Counted from the stretch's first letter, positions 39,046 through 49,166 are shown. The stretch: DNA of 64,000 nt from Helicobacter fennelliae (GCF_900451005.1 NZ_UGIB01000001.1:620001-684000); one strand, 5' to 3'. Translations and numbers: made by a program. Notes: a model not told the origin generated them from the letters alone.

Positions 39046-39564
39046 TTAGCTGGGCTTGTTGAGGGCAGGAAGTGGATTTGCAGGGGGAGTAGAATCTAGT
39101 TTGTGATTTTTGTCATTATTGTAAGCAAAATTATGAGCAAAAGTGCGGGCTTTGTGTGGCGATAGAGAATCTAAAACAAGCCCCCTCATTTTGCAATATT
39201 TTAAAAATAGCTCTTTAGCCTTTGTGCCATTTAGCGCAAGCGTGCGGATATTTGAGGTTTTTGAAAGTGGGCGCACGGAAATGTTTAAATGCGGGTATTT
39301 GGTGGCTATGCACCCTATGTTGTCATTCTTGTGGAGTGAAGAATCCATATTGTCATATTGAACGTTAGCGAAATATCCACACTTTGATTTTTTGGATACT
39401 TCGCTACGCTCAGTATGACAAGGGGAAGGCTCGTTATGGCAAGCTGTTTTATCATTGCGAGCCGACTTGCCCGCGTGGTAATCCACCACGCCGTCATTGC
39501 GAGATTCTGCGGTAGCAGAATCGTGGCAATCTATTTGGTCTTTTGGATTGCTTCGACTTTTCAA
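39046..39564 (-). pseudogene. Repeat-laden remnant with an HsdS-like segment
   Basis: An open frame of 172 codons whose first half is palindromic-repeat sequence (CHDSATAESRND, YHAGKSARND, CHTERSEVSKK). The second half begins with KYPHLNISVRPLSK, identical to the start of the second half of the HsdS protein next door, and then runs into sequence (ALNGTKAKELFLKYCKMRGL) that is not in HsdS and that I do not recognise. At DNA level 39258-39300 matches 40350-40392 over 43 bp with one mismatch. It may be a partial copy of a specificity gene disrupted by repeat insertion. Confidence 0.5.
39350..39420. repeat. Dispersed palindromic element, family 3
   Basis: Nested arms: TGTCATATTGA / TCAGTATGACA outside, TAGCGAA / TTCGCTA and ATCC / GGAT inside. 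Translated in the minus frame it reads CHTERSEVSKK followed by GYFANVQYDN. Confidence 0.75.
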
Positions 39565-39577
39565 AGCCTCGCAATGA
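39452..39577. repeat. Composite family-1 palindromic element
   Basis: Begins TCATTGCGAG, contains a second TCATTGCGAG at 39494-39503 followed by a GATTCTGCggtaGCAGAATC hairpin, and ends CTCGCAATGA (39568-39577). It looks like one element inserted into another of the same family. Confidence 0.8.
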
Positions 39578-39693
39578 CAAATGAGATTTCCCCTCTCTTG
39601 CGGATGGGATTAAGGGTGTGGGTTTCTTTTTTGTTATATTGAGGTTTTGTAGAAACCAAAATATATAGCAATCCAAAATGTAAATTCTAGATT

Positions 39694-41214
39694 CTACGCT
39701 TGGTTTGCAGGGGTTTGTATGTTTTGCTCGACTTTGACTTTGGCGTATTCTAGTAAATCTTTTGATTTTGCGCGCAAAGTAAAAGATTTTTGAATTTTTA
39801 GGGCGATTTGTTCTTGCGTGGCGGGATTTATCTTGGGGATTAGGATATTTAAAATATCATTGCTTGAAATATTTGTCTGCACTCCACCTGTGCCGATTCT
39901 CTCAAATTGCAATTTGCAAAAAATAGAATTTAAAAGCAAAACTAACACATCGCCACTAAAATCTTTGATAGAAATTTTTAAAATTCGCTGATTTGTCATT
40001 GCTTCTATATTTTCTTTAATTAAACAAGAAAGTCCTATACTACCAGACATTGAGATTAAAATATCGCCTTGCTTTACTTTATCTTTTGGGCTTAATTTTT
40101 CGCATTGTTTTTTAAGATAAACAGCGTTACTCATATCTAAATCTGCGTTTTTAATATTATTGATTCTAATGAGTGCTAAATCTCCATTTTCTAAATAATC
40201 ATCACTAGAAAAAGCAAATCCACCAGAATAATTTAAAACCAAATTTTGCAATTTACAATATCCGCCTTTATAGTCTTTGATTTTAGTTTCCATTAAATCA
40301 TATTTGCTTTGATAATACTCGCTATCTAAACGCCCGCTTTTATAGAGGCTTTTTGAAAGTGGGCGCACAGAAATGTTTAAATGCGGGTATTTTTTGCTTA
40401 TGTCGTTTATGTTTGCTAGCTCGCTTGGCTTTTTTGCTTGCAATGATGATTTTAACAAGGATTTGAGTGGATTTTTAAAATCTAGCTCTAATTCTTTATA
40501 CAAAAGCTCTTGCGCCTCTTTGTAAAGCCTTTTGGAGTCTTCTAATGCCTTATGTGAATCTTGGACTAACTTTTGGATTTCTAATTGAAAATCTTGCGAA
40601 AATTGCGGGATTAAAAAATTTTTTATGGTTGGCAATGAATTATAATTGATGATATTGTTTGCAACTTCCCTTACTTTTTGAAATGTAAAATATTTAGTCA
40701 TCATAAAAACATATAAAAAAGCGGGATTTATATTTTTAACTTGCAACTTAAAAACAGAGCCATTAAAAATCATTTTTTCGCTTGGTTCTTCACTGATAAA
40801 CAAAACACTATCAGCATCATCCACATAACCTTTTACCAAAAATAAAATGTCATTCTTATGAATCTGATAACGCTCTTGAAAATAATCATAAGGCACTTTT
40901 ACTAAATTTGAAATTTCAAGGCTAAACTCTCTTATATCTTTACCTCTCACCAAAGATAAACCATTTTCTAAATAATCATCGCTTTTTGGTAAAATTCCAT
41001 AATATCCACTTGTCATTAAATTTTCTAATTTTGTAGAAATTTTGGACAATAGATTTATTTTCTCTAAATACTCTTTTTTAAAATACTCACTATCTATGCG
41101 TTTGCTTTCGTTGTCTTTATTGACCTGTGAGAGCGGGAGAATGGCAAGCTCTAAATGCGGATATTTAGCTTGTAAGGATTCGTTTAGTGATTGATTTAGA
41201 TTTTGACTTTGCAT
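39694..41214 (-). CDS. Restriction-modification specificity subunit (HsdS/BcgIB type)
   Basis: 506-aa protein with two target-recognition halves. Each half opens with a similar phrase: KYPHLELAILPLSQ near residue 17 and KYPHLNISVRPLSK near 280, each followed by an S-E-Y-(F/Y)-x-x-x-Y segment. Within each half a region with SDDYLENG and (L)(A/V)RxxxI is followed by the family's helical spacer (QLEIQKLVQDSHKALEDSKRLYKEAQELLY and a second copy at the C-terminus). Such proteins choose the DNA site for a methyltransferase partner, here the 703-aa protein at 42061. A 43-bp part of the gene is repeated downstream at 39258. Confidence 0.88.
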   Translation of the reverse strand: MQSQNLNQSLNESLQAKYPHLELAILPLSQVNKDNESKRIDSEYFKKEYLEKINLLSKISTKLENLMTSGYYGILPKSDDYLENGLSLVRGKDIREFSLEISNLVKVPYDYFQERYQIHKNDILFLVKGYVDDADSVLFISEEPSEKMIFNGSVFKLQVKNINPAFLYVFMMTKYFTFQKVREVANNIINYNSLPTIKNFLIPQFSQDFQLEIQKLVQDSHKALEDSKRLYKEAQELLYKELELDFKNPLKSLLKSSLQAKKPSELANINDISKKYPHLNISVRPLSKSLYKSGRLDSEYYQSKYDLMETKIKDYKGGYCKLQNLVLNYSGGFAFSSDDYLENGDLALIRINNIKNADLDMSNAVYLKKQCEKLSPKDKVKQGDILISMSGSIGLSCLIKENIEAMTNQRILKISIKDFSGDVLVLLLNSIFCKLQFERIGTGGVQTNISSNDILNILIPKINPATQEQIALKIQKSFTLRAKSKDLLEYAKVKVEQNIQTPANQA

Positions 41215-41313
41215 TTACTTGCCTTTTAAGGTTATTTTTAAGATTTTGTGTTATAATTATGCTGTTTTCTAGGCGGGAACTTTTCCGCCACTCTTTCTCT
41301 CTAAAATTTTTCA

Positions 41314-41964
41314 TTACACATTTTCTCCATAAGTTATCAATCTTTTATCAAAACTAGCGATTAAGTCATTTAGAAAATCTATGATTTTGTTTGGCTCTAT
41401 GGCGATATATACGGATTGATTGTATTTGTTTGTGATTTTTACATTTAGGCGTGGATAGCCGTTATCTGTGAATTTGTAAAGATTTTCAAAGTGAAATGCG
41501 CGGTTTCGTATTAGGCGAAAAAGTTGCAAAATCGCGCTCACTTTGTAGTAATTCGTAAAGTGCATATCGCGATTGAAGCGATTTTTATTTTTGAAATAAT
41601 ATTTTTTAAAATCTAGATTCTCTAAAAAATCTTTGTGAAAAATTGTATTGTGGATTTTGTAAATTTCAACAAGCCTTACCCAAAATCCTAAACTTTGCGT
41701 AGAGATAAATTTATCGCGCTTATGGGTTTGAAACTCACCCTTTGGCTCTAATTCGCGTGGCAGGGATAAAAGCCAATCTTGGCTTTGCGCGTTTGTCATA
41801 AGTGTATCGATGCGATTTCGTAGCACGATTTCTAAAATGCCTATTTTGTGTGAGATATTGCCAATAAGGGCTAAGTTTGCCTCGTGTTCGCGTGTGTTTG
41901 TGTAGTCATCTAGTCGCGTGGCAGAAAATAGTATTATAAGTTTGTCGCGTGAAATTTGTGTCAT
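41314..41964 (-). CDS. Abi-like HEPN-domain protein
   Basis: 216-aa all-helical protein resembling the Abi_2/AbiD group of abortive-infection proteins. The hallmark is a late R-N-R-A-F-H-F-E-N sequence: Arg153 and His158 form the R-x4-H motif of HEPN ribonucleases. Other Abi features are the early FSATRLDDY region and the NISHKIGILEIVLRNRID helix. It is inserted between the methyltransferase-nuclease gene and the specificity gene, all on the same strand, so it is likely carried as an additional defence function of the locus. A role as an RNase toxin triggered by phage is inferred from the family. Confidence 0.78.
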   Translation of the reverse strand: MTQISRDKLIILFSATRLDDYTNTREHEANLALIGNISHKIGILEIVLRNRIDTLMTNAQSQDWLLSLPRELEPKGEFQTHKRDKFISTQSLGFWVRLVEIYKIHNTIFHKDFLENLDFKKYYFKNKNRFNRDMHFTNYYKVSAILQLFRLIRNRAFHFENLYKFTDNGYPRLNVKITNKYNQSVYIAIEPNKIIDFLNDLIASFDKRLITYGENV

Positions 41965-42060
41965 TTAAGATTCCTTAATGTGTTTATGACTTTTATTGCA
42001 GTGGCGCATTTTAGCTAAAAATCTTGCAAAGATTGCTACGCGCCCTAAAATTATCATAAT

Positions 42061-44172
42061 CTATTCTCGCCAAAAACTTAAATTTTCGGCTCTTGCAAAG
42101 TCGATAAAGGCTTCTGCTATGCCGTCCTGCGTTAAGCCATCGTGGTTAAACAAATCGTGTTTTATGATTTTATGCCCGTGAGAGTCAAGCACAAACTCGC
42201 CGTTTGAATCTTTTAAGTAGATTTTCTCGCCTGAGTTATCCTTGCTAGGCTCGCTCATCGTGGCAAAGAAAATGTTGTAATCATCACATTTTGGGCATAG
42301 CTCTTTGCCATTTTCATCGATGCCGCCGTATTTTTGCAAAAATAAAACACTAGTTTTCGTGCCTGTGTGTGGTTTAAAGACATTGCCGTGTAAGCCTACA
42401 ACCGCTAAAATCCGCGCACGCTCTGCTATAAATTCGCGTATGTATTTGTCGCTAGAATTATTAAATCGCCCTTGTGGCAAAACGATAGCCATTCTCCCGC
42501 CATCTTTTAACATATTTAAGTTGCGCTCGATAAATAAAATATCACGGCTTATCTTTGCCTTGCCTAGCTCGTAGCTTTTGTAGAGATTTTCGTTTGTGAT
42601 GTCCCCTGCAAATGGGGGATTTGCCATTACTATGTCAAAGTGAAATTTGGAGTAATCTTTGGCGTATTTTTCATCGCCATATTGTTTGGTATCTGCGCAA
42701 AGTGCTTCAAAGTTTTCAAATCCTGCGCTATAAATTTTCTCCCATTTGCCGACTTTTGCATCATTTTTCCATTGCTTGTAATGCAAAGAATTGAGTAGCA
42801 AGACATTAGTTTCGCCATCGCCTGCGATTTTGTTTAGCAATCTGCCTATGCGGACACTCTTTTTGTCAAAATCTATGGCAAAAACATTTTTGACATAATC
42901 AATCTGCGCTTGGGTTTTCTCAACCGCGCTTAATAGGTTTTTGCGGTGTGGATTTAGCTTGTTCCACACATACATAATACAGTGCATAGGAAAGCCACAG
43001 CTCCCACTTGCCGTGTCGATAATCTTTTCGTTTGCGTGTGGATTTAGCATTCGCACGCACATATCAATCACATAACGAGGAGTGAAATACTGCCCTTTAT
43101 CGCTCTTTTGTCCTTTAACAACAAGATATTCAAAGGCATCATCAATCACTTCAAAATTTGAATTAAAAAGCTTAATATCTTGCAAATACGAAACGCTGAT
43201 ATTTAGCTCCTCCGTGCTAAGCTCAAAGCTCGAATCGCTCTCAAAAATCCCGCTCCACTGTGCCTTTGCCTCGCTAAAAAGTGTATTTAGCCGTTTTCTA
43301 AACACTTCATCGCTTTCATCTTGTCTTTGTGCGCGAAACTCTAAAAAGCGAAATTTAGAATCATCAATACTTTTGATAAAATCTGTAAATTCTTTGTAAG
43401 AATTAAAACTTGTATTTTCCGTAGCAAAGGCGATTCTATCAAAGTCTTTGCTGGATTTTTGCTCATCATAAAGTTTGGTAAAGATGAGCTTAAAGATTTC
43501 CTCAAAGCTATCCACGCCCGAATTTGCCAAAATCACATCTTCAAAATCTGTGATGATTTTTTTGAGCGTTTTTGTTTGGAGTTCATCGTTTATGTAGAGA
43601 TTTTTAAGCGTGTATTTGGTGTTTAGAAAATCTTGCAAACTTTGTGTGGCGTTTGGGATATTGCTTAACTTTTCTAGCTTGGTTGTTTTGTAGTTTTTGT
43701 CCTCTTTGTTGTGATAAAATTCCTCAATAGAATCGCCATTACACAACACACCTATGGGCGTATTTTCCCATCGCATATAGGATTCTAATTGCGCGTAACC
43801 GTCTTTTACTTTGGGTTTTTTTACTTCCACAATGATATATGGACTACCCTTTTCATCACACACTAAAATATCTATGCGCTTTTTGCCCTCTTTTTCTCCT
43901 GTATCGCGCCCTTTTTGCACGGCGACTTCAACTTTGATTCTGTCTTTTGGATAGTTATATTCATTGATGAGTTTGTCAAGATAAAGCTGACGCACGACTT
44001 CTTCTGGGCTTAATCTAATATCGTTTTGTCTTACAAGACAAGGAATATAAAAAGAAATTTTACCGTTTTTGTCTGCTTTTTGCGTGATTTTGCTTTCCAA
44101 ACTTTCAATGGCTTCTTTGCTGAATAAATCAAGCTTATAATCGCTTTGTCTTAAAATTTCATTTAGTTTCAT
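42061..44172 (-). CDS. Fused restriction nuclease and N6-adenine methyltransferase (BcgI-A-like)
   Basis: 703 aa with two catalytic parts. The N-terminal part (to about residue 130) is a PD-(D/E)xK nuclease of HSDR_N type: KRIDILVCDE with Asp101 and IIVEVKKPK with Glu116 and Lys118. After a helical linker comes a gamma-type N6-adenine methyltransferase: KGQYFTPRYVIDMCVRML, motif I DTASGSCGFPMHC and the catalytic motif IV VMANPPFAGD, then AIVLPQGRF. There is no helicase domain, unlike type I HsdR. With a separate two-TRD specificity protein this is the layout of BcgI-like type IIB enzymes, which cut on both sides of their site. A fusion derived from a type I system is the alternative. Confidence 0.85.
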   Translation of the reverse strand: MKLNEILRQSDYKLDLFSKEAIESLESKITQKADKNGKISFYIPCLVRQNDIRLSPEEVVRQLYLDKLINEYNYPKDRIKVEVAVQKGRDTGEKEGKKRIDILVCDEKGSPYIIVEVKKPKVKDGYAQLESYMRWENTPIGVLCNGDSIEEFYHNKEDKNYKTTKLEKLSNIPNATQSLQDFLNTKYTLKNLYINDELQTKTLKKIITDFEDVILANSGVDSFEEIFKLIFTKLYDEQKSSKDFDRIAFATENTSFNSYKEFTDFIKSIDDSKFRFLEFRAQRQDESDEVFRKRLNTLFSEAKAQWSGIFESDSSFELSTEELNISVSYLQDIKLFNSNFEVIDDAFEYLVVKGQKSDKGQYFTPRYVIDMCVRMLNPHANEKIIDTASGSCGFPMHCIMYVWNKLNPHRKNLLSAVEKTQAQIDYVKNVFAIDFDKKSVRIGRLLNKIAGDGETNVLLLNSLHYKQWKNDAKVGKWEKIYSAGFENFEALCADTKQYGDEKYAKDYSKFHFDIVMANPPFAGDITNENLYKSYELGKAKISRDILFIERNLNMLKDGGRMAIVLPQGRFNNSSDKYIREFIAERARILAVVGLHGNVFKPHTGTKTSVLFLQKYGGIDENGKELCPKCDDYNIFFATMSEPSKDNSGEKIYLKDSNGEFVLDSHGHKIIKHDLFNHDGLTQDGIAEAFIDFARAENLSFWRE

Positions 44173-44256
44173 TGTGCTCCTTCGTTTTATCGTTGGCTTG
44201 TTTAAAAGTCGCGATTTTATCTAAGGGACGCTTAGATTCCTCTATTTTGTTTCTTC

Positions 44257-46218
44257 TTATGGTTTCTTCCTCCCATCTTCTAGCACTTTAGATTCTCCAT
44301 TTGGCTTTATTTCTAGCACGACATAGGGCAAGCCTTGTGTGTTTAGCTCGCACATAAATGGGTCTGGGTCGTTTTGCTCCATATTCCATACGCCCGCACC
44401 TTTATTGGAATCTAGCCCTTGTTCTTCCCCGCCTTTTGGCATGTCTTTGTTAAGCTCTAGGCGCGCGGTAATGTAGGATTGTGCTGTAAGTGTTTTATCT
44501 TGTGGATTGCCACGCATTGAAGCATCCGATGCACTCCCCAAAAAGTCGCTACAAGCTGAATTTATAGACGCATTTTTAGGCGCGTTGATTCCCCATTTAC
44601 CTTCGCATATAAGCTTCGCGCCAATCATCGCTGGCACGCCTGTGGTGTAGCTCACCCCTTGCGCATTGACTTCTTTGAAGCAAGCCTCATGGTCGCAAAT
44701 GTTGTAAATATAAATGATGCGCTCTTTGCCATCTTTGACGCCCTTTATGTAGCAGCCAATATGCGTTTGCCCCTTTGTGCGGCTAGCAAGGCTTGCTGGG
44801 TCTGGCAAAAGCGTTTTTAGCACTTGGATAGGCACAATTTTGCGCCCATTGTGCGTAACCTCATCGACACGCAAAAGCCCGATATTTTCTAAGCATTTCA
44901 TGTGTGTTAGGTAGCTCTCGCCAAAGGTCATAAAAAAGCGGATTTTCTGCAAACCCTTAATATTGCGGATTAAGGATTCTAGCTCCTCATGATACAAGAG
45001 GTAGCTGTTTTTTAACCCCACCTCAGGGTAATCCCATTCTTTCATGAGGGCAAGAGGTGCGACATCGCGCCACTCCCCACCTGCATACTGGAGCTTGTCT
45101 TTTGAGCCTAAATCACCGCGCCTTAAATCCGCTTCACTGCGGCGCACGCCCAAGTGCACCTCATTCGCGGCTTCTCGTTGCGATGATTTATCCTTCAAAA
45201 TACTGCGCTCCTGTGTATCCTCTTTTAGCCCACATTTCTCACTCAAAATCTTAGAATTTGCACTTGATTCTGCGTCCTCCTGCAACTTTTGCGATTCCCT
45301 CTCCAATCTTGCCCGTTCTTTTTCCCTCACTTCTGCTTCCCAATGCCTCTCTTCACGCTCAAATTTGCGATAAATAGAATCTTGCTGCAAGTCTGGGTTA
45401 AGTGCTAGATCAGATTCTGCCACAAGCGTGGGATTTTCTCCTAGATTGCCACGACTTCCTGCGGAAGTCTCGCAATGACCATTAGATTTTGAGGATTCTA
45501 AGGATCGAGATGAGAAAGCAGGGTTGTGCGGGCTTGAGCGAGGAGATAAGACTTTAGAGTCTATCGACGAAGCAAAAGCCAAACTCCCTGCTTTATCGCT
45601 CAATACTGAATCCTCTTTAACCCAATAGCGCGCTTTAGAGCTTACTTCTCGCAAATTAATCTCTGGATTAAAATTTGTCGCAAAGGCATAGCCATGATCG
45701 CCCGCGTTGCAATCCAAAATATCGATGCTATGAATTGCATCAAAATAATGCTTTTGCGCGTAGGCACAAAAGACATTGGTTACACCCGGGTCAAAGCCAC
45801 TGCCAAGCAGGGCAAAAAGCCCAGCACGTTTAAAGCGCGTGTCATAAGCCCATTGCTCCTTATATTCAAAATGTGCGCTATCTGGATGCTCGTAATTTGC
45901 GGTATCAAGATAATGCACGTCGCACTCAAGGCATGCTTGCATAATGCTTAAGTCTTGATAAGGAAGTGCCACATTTATCACCAAGTAAGGCTTCACCCGC
46001 CGTATTAATGCCTTAAGCGATTCCACATTGTCCGCATCCACTTCCTCGTATTCTATCTCGCCTAGCCCCTTAGCGCGGATAGATTCCGCTATCGCTTGGC
46101 ATTTGCTTAGCGTCCTGCTGGCTAGCACAATGCGTGAAAACACCTCCCTATTTTTCGCGCATTTATGCGCGACTACGCTACCTACGCCACCTGCCCCGAT
46201 TTGTAAGATTGTTGCCAT
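44257..46218 (-). CDS. Carboxynorspermidine synthase with large in-frame insertions
   Basis: Saccharopine-dehydrogenase-like enzyme of the alternative spermidine route. The family core is intact: Rossmann start TILQIGAGGVGSVVAHKCA, CDVHYLDTANYEHPD, LGSGFDPGVTNVFCAYA, LLYHEELESLIRNI, TGVPAMIGAKLI and DPDPFMCELNTQGLPY. The family is about 400 aa, whereas this is 653 aa. The excess is two inserts: about residues 204-378 (45085-45609) and 545-607 (44398-44586). Insert 1 is a charged, coiled-coil-like region flanked by palindromic-repeat peptides (NGHCETSAGSRGN, ANEVHLGVRRSEA), related to those in the carbamoyltransferase. The frame stays open throughout, so a longer, possibly functional protein is expected. 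Confidence 0.88.
   Translation of the reverse strand: MATILQIGAGGVGSVVAHKCAKNREVFSRIVLASRTLSKCQAIAESIRAKGLGEIEYEEVDADNVESLKALIRRVKPYLVINVALPYQDLSIMQACLECDVHYLDTANYEHPDSAHFEYKEQWAYDTRFKRAGLFALLGSGFDPGVTNVFCAYAQKHYFDAIHSIDILDCNAGDHGYAFATNFNPEINLREVSSKARYWVKEDSVLSDKAGSLAFASSIDSKVLSPRSSPHNPAFSSRSLESSKSNGHCETSAGSRGNLGENPTLVAESDLALNPDLQQDSIYRKFEREERHWEAEVREKERARLERESQKLQEDAESSANSKILSEKCGLKEDTQERSILKDKSSQREAANEVHLGVRRSEADLRRGDLGSKDKLQYAGGEWRDVAPLALMKEWDYPEVGLKNSYLLYHEELESLIRNIKGLQKIRFFMTFGESYLTHMKCLENIGLLRVDEVTHNGRKIVPIQVLKTLLPDPASLASRTKGQTHIGCYIKGVKDGKERIIYIYNICDHEACFKEVNAQGVSYTTGVPAMIGAKLICEGKWGINAPKNASINSACSDFLGSASDASMRGNPQDKTLTAQSYITARLELNKDMPKGGEEQGLDSNKGAGVWNMEQNDPDPFMCELNTQGLPYVVLEIKPNGESKVLEDGRKKP
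45085..45609. repeat. In-frame insertion in carboxynorspermidine synthase with two repeat families
   Basis: Contains a family-2 palindromic module (about 45095-45270, peptide NSKILSEKCG then ANEVHLGVRRSEA and RGDL) and a short family-1 derivative (45445-45478: ATTGCCAC start, hairpin GACTTCCtgcGGAAGTC, end CTCGCAATGA). It interrupts the enzyme between KARYWVKED and GGEWRDVAP. Confidence 0.85.
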
Positions 46219-46370
46219 AATATTCTCCTTATCTTTTGTTTTGGGTTCAAATTTAAGCTTAAGCTGTTATTTTAGCAAAACTAGATTCTGCATTTTGGCT
46301 ATCAATCCTTAATCTTAAGCAAATTTTGAGTAAAATCGCAAGTTATTACCACATCTTTAAGGATTACAAA

Positions 46371-49166
46371 ATGGATTACAAAGACACGCTTTTGCTTCCA
46401 GACACAAGCTTTCCTATGCGAGGAAATCTCCCCCAAAACGAGCCTCCCACTTATAATCAATGGAAAAATAACACTGCTTATGAATTGATGAAATCTCATA
46501 GGCGCAATGTCAAACAAAGCTTCAATATCCATGATGGTCCTCCTTATGCAAATGGCAATATCCACATCGGACACGCGCTTAATAAGATTCTCAAAGACAT
46601 CATCGTGAAGTTGCATTATTTTAGCGGCAAAAGTGTGCGATATACGCCCGGCTGGGATTGTCATGGATTACCAATCGAGCAGCAAGTCGAAAAAGCCTTA
46701 GGCAAAGAAAAAAAAGACGCCCTGCCAAAAAGCAAAATACGAGAGCTCTGCCGAGAGCACGCAAGAAAATACCTCCAAATCCAAAGCGATGAGTTTCAAA
46801 GCCTTGGGGTCATCGGGGATTTTGTCAATCCATACTTGACTATGGATTTTACATTTGAGGCAAATATTTATAGGGTGCTTTGTGAAGTAGCCAAAAAAGG
46901 GCTTTTGTGTGAGCGATCAAAGCCGATTTATTGGAGTTGGGCTTGTGAGACGGCACTAGCTGATGCGGAAGTGGAGTATAAAGATAAGGTTTCAGATTCT
47001 GTGTTTGTGGCATTTAGACTTGATGAGCAAGCGTGTAAAACGCTTGGGATTGAGAGCACACAATCTCACCCAAAAGCTGTGATTTGGACGACTACATCTT
47101 GGACTTTGCCGGCAAATCAAGCCATAGCAATCAACCCAAACGCGCGCTATGTGCTGACACAAGAGGGGCTCATTTTTGCAAAGCCATTGCTAGAATCTAT
47201 GATACAAGAAGGGCTAAGCAGTGGCGAGATTAAGCGAGAGTTTGACGCAAAAGAGCTTGAGAATCTAAACGCCATAAATCCGCTCAATAACCGCAAATCG
47301 CGCATAATCTTAGGCGATCATGTCTCAATGGACGGCGGAAGCGGGCTTGTGCATACAGCACCAGGACATGGCGAAGATGATTATTATGTTTGCTTGAAAT
47401 ACAACATAGAAGTGCTTATGCCTGTCGATGACAAAGGGCGATTTAGCGAGGATTTGCGCACTTTTGGGCTTGTGGGTGAAGAGCTACAAGATGAGCTTAT
47501 CGGAATGCATATTTTTAAAGCGCAAGATAAAATCCTCTCTGCACTCGGAAGCAATCTCCTCAAACATACCAAAATCACGCATTCTTATCCGCATTGTTGG
47601 CGATCTCATGAGCCAGTGATTTATAGAGCGACAAAGCAGTGGTTTATAGAAATGGATAAGCCATTTTTGCATGGCAAGAGTTTGCGAGAAGTCGCGCTAG
47701 AGGCGATCGGGCAGACAAGATTCTATCCTGCAAGTGGAGAAAATCGCATACGATCAATGATAGAAAATCGCCCTGATTGGTGCATTTCAAGACAGCGCGA
47801 TTGGGGTGTGCCTATCGCGTTTTTTAGAGATAAGCACACGCAAGAAGTTGTTTTGGATTCTGAGGTGTTGGATCATGTGGCGTTGATTTTTGAGCGATAT
47901 GGTTGTGATGCGTGGTGGGATAAGCAGACACATGATTTGTTGCCACCTTCTTGGCAGGACAAATCGCAGAATCTTGAAAAATGTAATAATATTTTAGATG
48001 TGTGGTTTGATAGCGGTAGCACTTGGTTTGCGGTATTAAAAAGCGGAATCTATGATGCGGGGGCTTGTCCTGCTGATATGTATTTGGAGGGAAGCGATCA
48101 GCATCGCGGGTGGTTTCAAAGCTCGCTTTTGCTCTCTTGTATCCTCACAGGCAAAGCACCTTATAAAAGTGTGCTTACGCATGGTTTCACAATGGACGAA
48201 AAGGGCGAGAAAATGAGTAAATCTCGCGGAAATGTTATCGCACCTCAAGAAGTGTTGCGCGATTATGGAAGTGAGATTCTGCGATTATGGGTGGCATTAA
48301 GCGATTATCAAAACGATCAAAAAATCTCCAAAAATATCCTTAAACAAGTAAGTGAGCAGTATAAAAAAATCCGCAATACGATTCGATTTCTTATGGCAAA
48401 TACAAGTGATTTGCAGAATCTAGTCAAGCGCGATGAGCTAGGGCTTATTGATCGATATATCCTTGGGCGCGCCAAAGAAGTATTTGCGCATGTGCGCGTG
48501 CTTTTTTTGGAATATGATTTTGTCAATGGCTTGCAGATTCTGCAAAATTTCATCACCAATGAAATAAGCGGAATCTATCTTGATTTGTGTAAGGATAGCT
48601 TGTATTGCGATGACAAGCAGTCTTTAATTCGCAGGGCGCACCAAAGTGTGATGGTGCTTATGCTAAGTCATCTTTGTCATATTTTGGCACCTATCCTAAC
48701 TTACACGATAAATGAAGCCCTTACGCATAAGATTCCGCTTCTCAAAGCGCGCAATGTCTTTGAGCTAGAGTCGCTTGATTTGGAGATGTATGATGTGGAT
48801 TTGGAGGGTGTGGATTTTGCAAAACTTTTGGCGATTCGCTCTCACTTTAGCGAAGTTTTGGATTCTCTCAAAAAGCAAAAATCGCTAAAATCAGGGCTAG
48901 AGCTTTGCGTGAAGGGAGACTTTATGGGAGCTCAAAAGGATTCTATGGATAAGGCATTGCAAGATAAAAAATTTAGCGAAATGGTGGCAGAATGGCTGAT
49001 TGTGAGTGATTATGAATGCGGAGAGAAAATTACAGATTTTATGCTTGGGGATCAGACATTTGGCGTGTATAAAAGTAGCGGGCATAAATGTCCGCGTTGC
49101 TGGCGGTATATGGCAGAATCTGAAAATGAGCTTTGCGCGCGCTGTAAGGGCGTGATAGAGAAGTGA
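46371..49166 (+). CDS. ileS: Isoleucyl-tRNA synthetase
   Basis: Class I synthetase, 931 aa from ATG 46371 (AAGGA six bases upstream); a TTG at 46326 would add 15 residues without support. HIGH motif in [17 protein letters not shown], editing-domain segments [13 protein letters not shown] and [28 protein letters not shown], and the KMSKS loop [13 protein letters not shown]. The C-terminus carries a Zn finger (KCPRCWRY ... CARC). Complete and typical of Campylobacterota. Divergent from carboxynorspermidine synthase, leaving a short shared promoter region (46219-46370). Confidence 0.97.
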   Translation: MDYKDTLLLPDTSFPMRGNLPQNEPPTYNQWKNNTAYELMKSHRRNVKQSFNIHDGPPYANGNIHIGHALNKILKDIIVKLHYFSGKSVRYTPGWDCHGLPIEQQVEKALGKEKKDALPKSKIRELCREHARKYLQIQSDEFQSLGVIGDFVNPYLTMDFTFEANIYRVLCEVAKKGLLCERSKPIYWSWACETALADAEVEYKDKVSDSVFVAFRLDEQACKTLGIESTQSHPKAVIWTTTSWTLPANQAIAINPNARYVLTQEGLIFAKPLLESMIQEGLSSGEIKREFDAKELENLNAINPLNNRKSRIILGDHVSMDGGSGLVHTAPGHGEDDYYVCLKYNIEVLMPVDDKGRFSEDLRTFGLVGEELQDELIGMHIFKAQDKILSALGSNLLKHTKITHSYPHCWRSHEPVIYRATKQWFIEMDKPFLHGKSLREVALEAIGQTRFYPASGENRIRSMIENRPDWCISRQRDWGVPIAFFRDKHTQEVVLDSEVLDHVALIFERYGCDAWWDKQTHDLLPPSWQDKSQNLEKCNNILDVWFDSGSTWFAVLKSGIYDAGACPADMYLEGSDQHRGWFQSSLLLSCILTGKAPYKSVLTHGFTMDEKGEKMSKSRGNVIAPQEVLRDYGSEILRLWVALSDYQNDQKISKNILKQVSEQYKKIRNTIRFLMANTSDLQNLVKRDELGLIDRYILGRAKEVFAHVRVLFLEYDFVNGLQILQNFITNEISGIYLDLCKDSLYCDDKQSLIRRAHQSVMVLMLSHLCHILAPILTYTINEALTHKIPLLKARNVFELESLDLEMYDVDLEGVDFAKLLAIRSHFSEVLDSLKKQKSLKSGLELCVKGDFMGAQKDSMDKALQDKKFSEMVAEWLIVSDYECGEKITDFMLGDQTFGVYKSSGHKCPRCWRYMAESENELCARCKGVIEK

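Noticed and set aside
41996-42181. Plus-strand frame between the Abi gene and the methyltransferase
   Set aside because: Mostly antisense to the methyltransferase C-terminus, with no start signal or family features.
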